From positions 1-19,775 of the forward strand of contig CAZCVY010000120.1 in the NCBI GenBank assembly GCA_964501985.1: DNA of 19,775 nucleotides, written 5' to 3'. The position numbers and the translations under genes were made by a program. Within the stretch, counting starts at the first letter, position 1; every line of letters starts with the position of its first letter. The notes under the pieces are model-generated. The model made no database searches. It was not told the origin of the DNA and saw only the letters and a program-made list of their open reading frames with translations. This DNA comes from Bog-366 sp964501985. Lineage in GTDB: Bacteria > Acidobacteriota > Terriglobia > UBA7540. Positions 1-6,186 of this stretch are shown piece after piece.

Positions 1-167
<167 letters not shown>

Positions 168-177
168 GAGAGAACCG

Positions 178-214
178 GTTCTGGAGTTCGGCTTCGGCTG
201 GACAGGTCCAGAAC
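178..214 (+). other. Post-16S hairpin, possible processing stem
   Basis: Immediately after the 16S 3' end, gttctgga (178-185) pairs perfectly with tccagaac (207-214), giving an 8-bp stem around a 21-nt loop that itself has ttcggcttcggct. It has no U tract and so is not a terminator. A role in rRNA trailer folding or RNase processing is inference from its position only; the normal 16S processing stem would also need the upstream leader, which is not in the window. Confidence 0.35.
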
Positions 215-234
215 GGAATGCGAGGCGCTTTGAG

Positions 235-257
235 ATCTCAAATTTCAAATTTGAGAT
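235..257. repeat. AT-rich palindrome in the 16S trailer
   Basis: Positions 237-245 (ctcaaattt) and 247-255 (aaatttgag) form a perfect 9-bp inverted repeat around a single base. The pairing extends two more bases on each side (235-257). With a 1-nt centre it is more likely a DNA-level palindrome or decayed intergenic repeat than an RNA hairpin with a stable loop. It stands out against the GC-rich surroundings. No function can be assigned. Confidence 0.6.
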
Positions 258-299
258 TTCAGAGGGGCGTGGCTGCTCAACTCAGAGGTCAAAGAGAAG

Positions 300-328
300 T
301 TTACAGTCGATAGTTCACAGTTTATAGT
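300..328 (+). promoter_or_regulatory. Possible sigma-70 promoter between 16S and its terminator
   Basis: A -35-like tttaca (300-305), a 17-nt spacer and a -10-like tatagt (323-328) match the vegetative consensus at 10 of 12 positions. Transcription would start near 335, directly ahead of the terminator hairpin at 337-372. It is the only promoter-like sequence I see for the MutS-family gene starting at 405, but its transcript would begin with the terminator hairpin. It may also be fortuitous, because the segment 301-331 belongs to a low-complexity repeat (cagtcgatagttcacagttt). Confidence 0.35.
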
Positions 329-336
329 TTCAATAC

Positions 337-372
337 AAAAAGGCCGCGAGCAATCGCGGCCTTTTTGCTTTT
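337..372 (+). terminator. Intrinsic terminator of the 16S rRNA unit
   Basis: aaaaaggccgcga (337-349) pairs with tcgcggccttttt (354-366) across a GCAA tetraloop (350-353), giving a 13-bp stem with a GC core and a U-rich tail running to 372. It lies ~172 nt after the 16S end with no other RNA gene in between, so it most plausibly ends the rRNA transcript. The A tract on the 5' side means it could also stop transcription in the opposite direction. Confidence 0.9.
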
Positions 373-404
373 AGGAGTATGATCATTGCCGCGACAATTG
401 GCCT

Positions 405-2222
405 ATGATTGACTCCATGATGAATTCTTCCCCTGAACTGAGCGCCAATCCGCAAGATGAGTATACGCGCCGGCTCGATGCCTGGAAGGCCACACAAGCA
501 GTTTATGACAGTCAGCATCGCACCTTGGGGACGAGCAACCTCGCGCTCGGCGGCGCGACCCTGGCGACGATTGCTGTGGCATTGTTGTCCAAGATCATTT
601 CGGTTTTCTGGGTACTGGCGCCGCTCAGCGCCATTATTATCTTGGCCGTCCTCCATGAACGGGTGATGAAGAGCCGCGAGCGGGCTTCACGCATCGTGGC
701 CTTTTACGAGCGCGCGTTGGCGCGAATCGAAAATCGCTGGATGGGAACGGGTGACCCGGGCACGAGGTTCCAGGACGTGTCACACCCTTACTCCCGCGAT
801 CTCGACTTGTTCGGGGAAGGCTCACTTTTCGAGCTGTTGTGCACGGCCCGCGCGCGGGTTGGGCAAGAGACGCTGGCAAAATGGCTGCTCGTCCCCGCTT
901 CGCCCGACGTGGTACGTGCCCGCCAAGCGGCTGTCGTCGATTTGCGGACCCGGTTGGACTTGCGCGAAAGTCTCGCGGTTCTGGCAGAAGAAGCGGCTTC
1001 CCTTGAGCCGGCGGAAGTGTTGGCGGCATGGGGGGAAGGTAAGCCACTGTTGGGGTTGAGGCTCGTGCGGTTTACAGGCGCCATGCTTGCGGTCGTATGG
1101 CTCGCGACCTTGGTGGTTTGGCTGGTTTGGGGGCACGCCTTCCCAGCTCTGCTCGTGAGCGCAATCAATGTGAGCTTAAACCTGAGCTTCCGCGAGCGCG
1201 TGCGAGAATCTGTCAGTGCCGTCGAAAAGGCCGCGCGCGACCTTGGCCTGCTTTCCGGAGTACTCGCACGCCTGGAAGAAGAGGAATTCACAGCACCCGA
1301 GCTCATTGACCTCCGCGCGGCACTCCAATCCCGTGGGCGACCTCCTTCTAAATGGATAAAAAATCTAAACCGACTGATGGAGTACATGGATTCCAGGCGG
1401 AACTTGATTGTCAAACCCATTGACCTCTTCGTACTATGGACGTTGCAGTGCGCCTGCGCGATTGAATCCTGGCGCAAGCAGACAGGTCCCGCCGTCCGCG
1501 GCTGGCTGGCTACGGTCGGGGAATTTGAGGCACTCTCTTCCCTCGGTGGTTACGCGTACGAGCATCCCGCAGATGTTTTTCCGGAATTTGCAGAGACATC
1601 ACCTTGTTTTGAAGCCGAAGGCCTTGCCCATCCCCTGCTACCCGAAGGCGACGCCGTGCGGAATGACCTGCGTTTTGGGGATGACTTGCGCGTCCTGATC
1701 ATCAGCGGGCCGAACATGGCGGGCAAAAGCACGTTCACTCGCGCGGTGGGGATCAACGCGGTCCTTGCTCAGTGCGGCGCTCCCGTGCGCGCCCGCCGAT
1801 TGCGCCTTTCACCCCTCGCCGTAGGCGCGTCGATCTGCGTGCTCGATTCGCTCCAGGGCGGCATCTCGCGATTCTATGCTGAAATCCGGCGCCTCAAACT
1901 GATTATCGACCTTACCCACGGGCCGATTGCGGTGCTGTTTCTTCTCGACGAATTCCTGCAAGGAACAAACTCTCAGGACCGCCGAGTGGGTTCCGAAGCG
2001 ATGGTGCGCAGCTTGGTCGAGCATGGAGCGATTGGACTCCTGACGACGCACGACCTGGCGCTCGCGCAAATCGCCGAGGGGCTCGGACCTCGCGCTGCCA
2101 ACGCCCATTTTGAGGATCGCCTTGAGGGTGGGAAACTAATTTTTAATTACCGTCTCCAGCCCGGCGTCGTCGAGACTAGCAACGCCCTGAATTTAATGCG
2201 TTCGATCGGCCTGGAAGTGTGA
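405..2222 (+). CDS. Membrane-anchored MutS-family ATPase
   Basis: A 605-residue protein of the MutS superfamily, much shorter than canonical MutS (~850-900) and lacking its N-terminal mismatch-recognition domain. The C-terminal ATPase is complete: Walker A SGPNMAGKST (434-443), the SRFYAEIRRLK region (488-498), Walker B LFLLDEF (511-517) followed by QGTNSQD, and the switch histidine in TTHD (547-550). Residues ~128-180 (HPYSRDLDLFGEGSLFELL onward) look like the start of the MutS core/lever domain. Unusually, there are two hydrophobic blocks, ~45-84 and ~222-262, each long enough for one or two membrane spans, so the ATPase is probably tethered to the membrane. Such MutS-like proteins are known as a distinct family of unknown role; a mismatch-repair function should not be assumed. 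The start is uncertain: ATGs at 405, 417 and 420 share the frame and none has a good ribosome-binding site. Confidence 0.88.
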   Translation: MIDSMMNSSPELSANPQDEYTRRLDAWKATQAVYDSQHRTLGTSNLALGGATLATIAVALLSKIISVFWVLAPLSAIIILAVLHERVMKSRERASRIVAFYERALARIENRWMGTGDPGTRFQDVSHPYSRDLDLFGEGSLFELLCTARARVGQETLAKWLLVPASPDVVRARQAAVVDLRTRLDLRESLAVLAEEAASLEPAEVLAAWGEGKPLLGLRLVRFTGAMLAVVWLATLVVWLVWGHAFPALLVSAINVSLNLSFRERVRESVSAVEKAARDLGLLSGVLARLEEEEFTAPELIDLRAALQSRGRPPSKWIKNLNRLMEYMDSRRNLIVKPIDLFVLWTLQCACAIESWRKQTGPAVRGWLATVGEFEALSSLGGYAYEHPADVFPEFAETSPCFEAEGLAHPLLPEGDAVRNDLRFGDDLRVLIISGPNMAGKSTFTRAVGINAVLAQCGAPVRARRLRLSPLAVGASICVLDSLQGGISRFYAEIRRLKLIIDLTHGPIAVLFLLDEFLQGTNSQDRRVGSEAMVRSLVEHGAIGLLTTHDLALAQIAEGLGPRAANAHFEDRLEGGKLIFNYRLQPGVVETSNALNLMRSIGLEV

Positions 2223-2271
2223 GGGGCCAGGCTGTTCGCATGTTCGCACAATCTCTCCAGCGAGGTTCAAT

Positions 2272-3162
2272 ATGAGTCTTCGATATCGTTTCTTGCTAGT
2301 TTTTCTAGCGTCTCTGGCCGGCTTCGGAACGCTTAGGGCCCAGACAGCCCCGCCCGCGTTGATTGACGTGCACGTTCACCATAATGGCGACCCAGCGTTC
2401 CTGGAAAAACTCGTTGCCAAGCTCGAACCTGTGAATGGACTCGCCCTCCTGCTCACGTTTCCCAAAGATCTGGAGAGCGCGAAAGAGTTCATCACCAAGC
2501 ATCCCAACCGTATCGTGGGCATGGGGCAGATCAACCTTGACGATCCCCTTGCCCTCGAGCTTGTCGATCGCTTCCACGCCGCAGGCTTTCGCGGGCTGGG
2601 GGAACTGACCGGCCCGCTCAAGAACTACGACGACCGGAGTTACTGGCCCATTTACGAGCGGGCGGAAAAATACGGGATGATCATCCTTTTCCACACCGGC
2701 ATCGTCAACCGGACGCAACCGGAGATTCCCTCGGACGTCAGCGTGGACCGTATGCGGCCCACGACCCTCGATGGCATCGCCCGGCGCTTCCCCAAGCTCA
2801 CCCTGATCGGCGCGCACCTGGGGAACCCTGACTACGCTTGGGCAGCGGAAGTCACACGTTGGAATCCTAACCTCTACTTCGACCTCTCGGGCAGCTCGCT
2901 CATCAAGAAGCAGGACGACCCCACGTTCTGGAAGTCCATTTTCTGGTGGTCGGGCATCGTTAGCCCGCACACGCCAGCCAACGCGCCCAATGCGTTTGAG
3001 CGCCTGGTTTTCGGCTCCGATGTTTTCAATGGAGAACTCGAGGAATTCGACCGGGCGCTCGAACGCTACCACAAAATGCTGGATGCCTGCGGCGTCCCCA
3101 AAGCCTCGCAGGACATGATCTTTGCCGACACCATGTGGAAGATTTTGAGCGCGCAGAAATAG
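2272..3162 (+). CDS. Secreted amidohydrolase-family metal hydrolase
   Basis: A 296-residue TIM-barrel hydrolase of the amidohydrolase_2 type. A signal peptide is evident (MSLRYRFLLVFLASLAGFG, cleavage near the RAQ at ~22-24), so the enzyme probably acts in the periplasm. Metal ligands are visible: H34 and H36 in DVHVHH just after strand 1, H182 in LIGAHLGNP, and D250 in VFGSDVF; H141 in ILFHTG is a further candidate ligand or catalytic residue. These positions match the family pattern, so it is likely active, on a C-N, C-O or C-C bond of a small organic substrate that cannot be named. The ATG has a gagg 6 nt upstream. It lies 49 nt after the MutS-family gene with no terminator between, so co-transcription is possible. 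Confidence 0.88.
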   Translation: MSLRYRFLLVFLASLAGFGTLRAQTAPPALIDVHVHHNGDPAFLEKLVAKLEPVNGLALLLTFPKDLESAKEFITKHPNRIVGMGQINLDDPLALELVDRFHAAGFRGLGELTGPLKNYDDRSYWPIYERAEKYGMIILFHTGIVNRTQPEIPSDVSVDRMRPTTLDGIARRFPKLTLIGAHLGNPDYAWAAEVTRWNPNLYFDLSGSSLIKKQDDPTFWKSIFWWSGIVSPHTPANAPNAFERLVFGSDVFNGELEEFDRALERYHKMLDACGVPKASQDMIFADTMWKILSAQK

Positions 3163-3186
3163 GGGCTTCCCTATGGCCCGCGGGGG

Positions 3187-4374
3187 CTACTTACTGGCTG
3201 GGGGCAATGCCGCGCGCAGCGAATCTACAAGACTCCGCGCATCGGAAGGACGCAAGGATCCTGGAGCAAAATGATAGACCTTCCCAGAACTAAGGGTGAT
3301 GTGGAAGGTGCTTGTGGCAACGGCGGACGTCTTTATTTCTTTGACGTCGCCCACGGCTATATTGACAAGGGTCTTTCCGTCCTCTTGGTATTGGATCGTG
3401 CCGGCCGATACCACCAACGCTCCTTTAACTTTGCCGTGAACCTGAAAGGCTTCCGCTGGGCTTCCCAAATGGAAAGCCGAATAACGTTGCGCGTCGGGTG
3501 ATCCGGGGGCGACAGGCGATGCCGGGGCGGCCGGCGATACTGGGGCAAGCGGAGGCGGAGGCTTGACCGCGCCCTTTGCCACGACTTCAAACGGGATTTC
3601 CACTTCGCTGTCGTCCGGGTTGACCACGAACAAACTTGCAACACCCGGGGTGGCATCGAATGTCACCTTGATGTGCACGCTCAGCTCGGTGTCGGATAGA
3701 GTGGTAGTTTTCAATACTCGAACCCCCGGATTAGCAAAGCTCACCTTGGCGCCCAGAGCAAAATTCTTGCCCGTGACTTTCAAATCCAGGTTGAAGCCGG
3801 GGGCGACCTGAGCGGGCTCAACCGTTGTGACCTGCGGCCCGATCGGCGTGGCCGGCGCTATGGGCGCAGGAGGTGCCGGGGGATTGACTTGCGGCGCAGG
3901 GTTAGGAGGGGCCGGCGGCGATGTGGGAGCATCCGGGGTCGGCGGTGTTGCTGGGGAGGGCGGCGCTTGTCCGGCTACGATGGTGAATGCTGCTTCTGCC
4001 GCGTGGCTGGCCGGGTTGCTGACCATTAGGCTTACCGTGCTGGGCTGGGCCGACGCACCGACGCTCAATTCCGCCTCCAGATGCGTCGCGCTGATCCACT
4101 TTGAGGAGTCCACGTGAATCGCGGTCGACACGGCGGAGACAGTAGCGGCACTCGAAAAATTGCTCCCCTGAATGATGACCGTGAGGTGGGCGCCTGGTGC
4201 GGCCTGACTTGGATCGACCTGCTGGATCTGCGGCGTGGCATCCGGTGGAACTTCGGCCCCTCCTTGCGGCGCGGCCATCGAAGGATGTGAGGACGTCCCG
4301 CACAGGAGCACGGCAGCAAACGCCAGCATCCTTGCGGGCCAATTCCGCATCAAGGAAAAATCGCCGCAAATCAT
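3187..4374 (-). CDS. Secreted TIG/IPT-domain protein with proline-rich linkers
   Basis: A 395-residue exported protein. After a signal peptide (hydrophobic ~14-26, cleavage probably near MAA at 33-35) come two immunoglobulin-like TIG/IPT domains, ~48-134 (PQIQQVDPSQAAPGAHLTV) and ~180-267 (PQVTTVEPAQVAPGFNLDL). They are separated by a Pro/Ala-rich linker (135-180) and followed by a second proline linker (268-292). The C-terminal ~98 residues (YSAFHLGSP onward) form a separate beta-rich domain I do not recognise. The two TIG domains share the pattern P-x-x-x-x-V-x-P-x-Q-x-A-P-G, pointing to internal duplication. TIG domains usually bind proteins or sugars at the cell surface; nothing enzymatic is visible. 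A cysteine in LLCGTSS does not fit a lipobox, because the preceding residue is Leu. The ATG is preceded by aaagga ~9 nt upstream. Confidence 0.8.
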   Translation of the reverse strand: MICGDFSLMRNWPARMLAFAAVLLCGTSSHPSMAAPQGGAEVPPDATPQIQQVDPSQAAPGAHLTVIIQGSNFSSAATVSAVSTAIHVDSSKWISATHLEAELSVGASAQPSTVSLMVSNPASHAAEAAFTIVAGQAPPSPATPPTPDAPTSPPAPPNPAPQVNPPAPPAPIAPATPIGPQVTTVEPAQVAPGFNLDLKVTGKNFALGAKVSFANPGVRVLKTTTLSDTELSVHIKVTFDATPGVASLFVVNPDDSEVEIPFEVVAKGAVKPPPPLAPVSPAAPASPVAPGSPDAQRYSAFHLGSPAEAFQVHGKVKGALVVSAGTIQYQEDGKTLVNIAVGDVKEIKTSAVATSTFHITLSSGKVYHFAPGSLRPSDARSLVDSLRAALPPASK

Positions 4375-4420
4375 GGCTGACCGTCCTTTTAATATGGGGG
4401 ATGGGGACTCATTCGACCGA

Positions 4421-4450
4421 ATCTTAAACTTGCGCCGCGACGGAAGTCAA
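4421..4450 (-). promoter_or_regulatory. Sigma-70 promoter for the TIG/IPT gene
   Basis: On the minus strand ttgact (4450-4445) is followed after 18 nt by taagat (4426-4421), matching the vegetative consensus at 10 of 12 positions. The predicted start near 4414 leaves a ~40-nt leader with an aaagga ribosome-binding site before the ATG at 4374. It suggests the gene is transcribed independently of the propeller/MoaD-like unit upstream. Just upstream of the -35 lies an imperfect direct repeat of ggaagccg (4454-4476). Confidence 0.6.
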
Positions 4451-4502
4451 GACGGCTTCCAGCGCGGCTTCCAACGCGGGCAGCACAGTTTATTGAGAGC
4501 CG

Positions 4503-4799
4503 CTACCCGCCGGCTATGGCGCCAATCACAAGCAAGGGTTCGACGCCCTTCGCGACGGCGTCGGGTAGTGGATTATCCGGAGACTCGAGGGAAAGATCTT
4601 CCGCGCAGGCGAAAAACCTGATGAATGGCCGGCGCTTGAGCGTCACGTGGTCGCGCATCGTCCCACACAACATCGGAAAGCGGGCCTCGAGCGCGTCCAG
4701 CACCGACCGTTGCGTCACCACACCCTGGACTTCGAGTTGGACCTCGCCCTCGACACGCGCCAACGTTCGCAGATGGTGGGGTAAGACCACTCGAATCAT
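4503..4799 (-). CDS. MoaD/ThiS-like ubiquitin-fold protein with C-terminal Gly-Gly
   Basis: A 98-residue protein that fits the beta-grasp sulfur-carrier family. It begins MIRVVLPHHLRTLA as MoaD-type proteins do, has the central block TQRSVLDALEARFPML that matches the MoaD helix, and ends VIGAIAGG immediately before the stop. A terminal Gly-Gly is the hallmark of MoaD, ThiS and ubiquitin-like modifiers, where the end is adenylated and turned into a thiocarboxylate or joined to lysine. It is longer than typical MoaD (~80). Its ATG overlaps the stop of the propeller gene (ATGA at 4799-4796), so the two are surely co-translated. No MoaE, MoaA, MoaC, ThiG or E1-like ThiF/MoeB gene is in the window, which argues against a simple molybdopterin role here. 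Substrate and partner are unknown. Confidence 0.82.
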   Translation of the reverse strand: MIRVVLPHHLRTLARVEGEVQLEVQGVVTQRSVLDALEARFPMLCGTMRDHVTLKRRPFIRFFACAEDLSLESPDNPLPDAVAKGVEPLLVIGAIAGG

Positions 4800-5974
4800 G
4801 ACAGGGTCTGCACCTCGACCGACAGCACGGCCGGAAGATCGTGAACAATCGGAGTCCAGTTGTCTCCGGCGTCAGGCGACACATAAACTTGGCCGCCGGT
4901 GGTGCCGAAGTACACGCCACAGGAATCAAGTTGATCGACCGCCATCGCGTCGCGCAGCACGTTGACGTAGCAGTCGCGCTGCGGAAGGCCCTTTGTGAGC
5001 GCCTCCCATTCGTTTCCGCCCGTGCGGCTGCGATATACCCGCAGCTTCCCCTCGAGAGGAAAGTGTTCCGAGTCGCTCTTGATGGGTACCACGTAGATCG
5101 TCTCTGGCTCGTGTGCATGGACGTCAATCGCAAAGCCAAAGTCAGTGGGCAAGTTCCCGCTCACTTCTTGCCAGGAGTCACCACCGTCGTCTGTCCGCAT
5201 CACGTCCCAGTGCTTCTGCATAAACAGCAGATTCGGACGCGACGGGTTCTTGGCGATATGGTGAACGCAGTGCCCAATCTCGGCCGTCGGGTCGGGGATG
5301 TAAGTGGATTTCAATCCGCGGTTGATCGGTTTCCAATTCGTGCCGCCATCGTCCGTACGGAAAGCGCCCGCCGAGGAGATGGCAATGTAAATCCGGCCTG
5401 GGTCGCTGGGATCGAGAATAATCGTGTGCAGGCACATTCCACCGGCGCCGGGCTGCCACTTGGGTCCCGTCCCGTGGCCCCGCAACCCAGCGAGTTCATG
5501 CCACGAACCGCCGCCATCGGTCGAGCGGAACAAGGCGGCATCTTCCACTCCGGCGTAGACCGTGTCCGGATCGGTGAGCGAGGGTTCGAGGTGCCAGACG
5601 CGCTTGAACTCCCACGGATGTTGCGTGCCATCGTACCACATGTGAGTCGTAAGAGGTTTCCCAGTCTCGACGGTCGTATCGTAAACGAATTTGTTGCTCG
5701 CCCCAGGAGGCGGGGCGCCTGGCGTGGGCACCACTTCACCTCCGGGCGTCTCCCACGTTTTGCCACCGTCGCTCGAGCGCTGGATGATCTGGCCAAACCA
5801 TCCGCTGGTTTGGGACGCATAGATCCGGTCAGGGTCGACGGGCGAGCCCTTAAGGTGGTACATCTCCCAACCCGCAAAATGGGGGCCGCTCACCTCCCAC
5901 TTTTCACGCTTGCCGTCCGACGTCAATATGAACGCACCTTTGTGTGTACCGACGAGCACACGCACGCTGCTCAT
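4796..5974 (-). CDS. Cytoplasmic BNR/Asp-box beta-propeller (sialidase-like fold)
   Basis: A 392-residue protein with six Asp-box motifs (S/T-x-D-x-G-x-x-W): SSDGGKTW (67-74), STDGGGSW (151-158), TDDGGTNW (207-214), TDDGGDSW (261-268), a degenerate SRTGGNEW (316-323) and SPDAGDNW (366-373). These mark a six-bladed propeller as in sialidases and HCF136-like proteins. I do not see a sialidase Arg triad or FRIP motif, so enzymatic activity is doubtful. No signal peptide follows the chosen start, so it should be cytoplasmic, unlike most secreted BNR glycosidases. The ATG at 5974 is chosen because ggaagggagg stands 5 nt before it; an upstream ATG at 6004 lacks a site. It overlaps the Gly-Gly-tailed MoaD-like gene by 4 nt, so the two products likely work together. 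Confidence 0.88.
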   Translation of the reverse strand: MSSVRVLVGTHKGAFILTSDGKREKWEVSGPHFAGWEMYHLKGSPVDPDRIYASQTSGWFGQIIQRSSDGGKTWETPGGEVVPTPGAPPPGASNKFVYDTTVETGKPLTTHMWYDGTQHPWEFKRVWHLEPSLTDPDTVYAGVEDAALFRSTDGGGSWHELAGLRGHGTGPKWQPGAGGMCLHTIILDPSDPGRIYIAISSAGAFRTDDGGTNWKPINRGLKSTYIPDPTAEIGHCVHHIAKNPSRPNLLFMQKHWDVMRTDDGGDSWQEVSGNLPTDFGFAIDVHAHEPETIYVVPIKSDSEHFPLEGKLRVYRSRTGGNEWEALTKGLPQRDCYVNVLRDAMAVDQLDSCGVYFGTTGGQVYVSPDAGDNWTPIVHDLPAVLSVEVQTLS

Positions 5975-6032
5975 GTTTCCCTCCCTTCCGAGGTTTCGGG
6001 GCATCCCGGCTGCTATTTTTATTTGGCTTCCC

Positions 6033-6061
6033 CTGATACCACCGTTAAATTACCAAGCCAA
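6033..6061 (-). promoter_or_regulatory. Possible promoter of the propeller/MoaD-like operon
   Basis: On the minus strand ttggct (6061-6056), a 17-nt spacer and tatcag (6038-6033) form a weak sigma-70-like promoter, with 8 of 12 matches by my count. Its predicted start near 6026 gives a ~50-nt leader to the ATG at 5974. Spacing and location fit, but the match is modest. Confidence 0.3.
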
Positions 6062-6148
6062 CTCTCACAGTGCAAGCCGCATTTCACAATGGCGTATGCA
6101 GCTCAGAAACCGCAGGTCATCCATGCCAGCCCCTACGAGACGAATTGG

Positions 6149-6176
6149 TTGCGGCTCCGCCGCGCTGCGCTACAAT
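6149..6176 (+). promoter_or_regulatory. Promoter abutting the glmM start
   Basis: ttgcgg (6149-6154), a 16-nt spacer and tacaat (6171-6176) form a sigma-70-like promoter. Transcription should begin near 6183, only about four bases before the glmM ATG at 6187. This would give a (near-)leaderless mRNA and fits the absence of any ribosome-binding site before that ATG. Confidence 0.5.
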
Positions 6177-6186
6177 GGTTTTGAAC

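Noticed and set aside
379..408. Nine-codon leader frame (ATG at 379) ending over the ATG of the MutS-family gene
   Set aside because: aggag lies only 1 nt before the ATG, too close for initiation, and a frame this short can arise by chance.
3187..4374. Lipoprotein (cysteine in LLCGTSS)
   Set aside because: The residue before Cys is Leu rather than Gly, Ala or Ser, so the lipobox is not satisfied; ordinary signal-peptidase cleavage at MAA is more likely.
4841..6184. 447-codon plus-strand frame opposite the propeller gene
   Set aside because: The minus-strand frame carries six Asp-box motifs, a strong ribosome-binding site and a 4-nt overlap with its partner; the plus frame has no recognisable motif.
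6070..6186. Extended glmM start at 6070
   Set aside because: The added 39 residues have no family counterpart and would cross the glmM promoter-like sequence.
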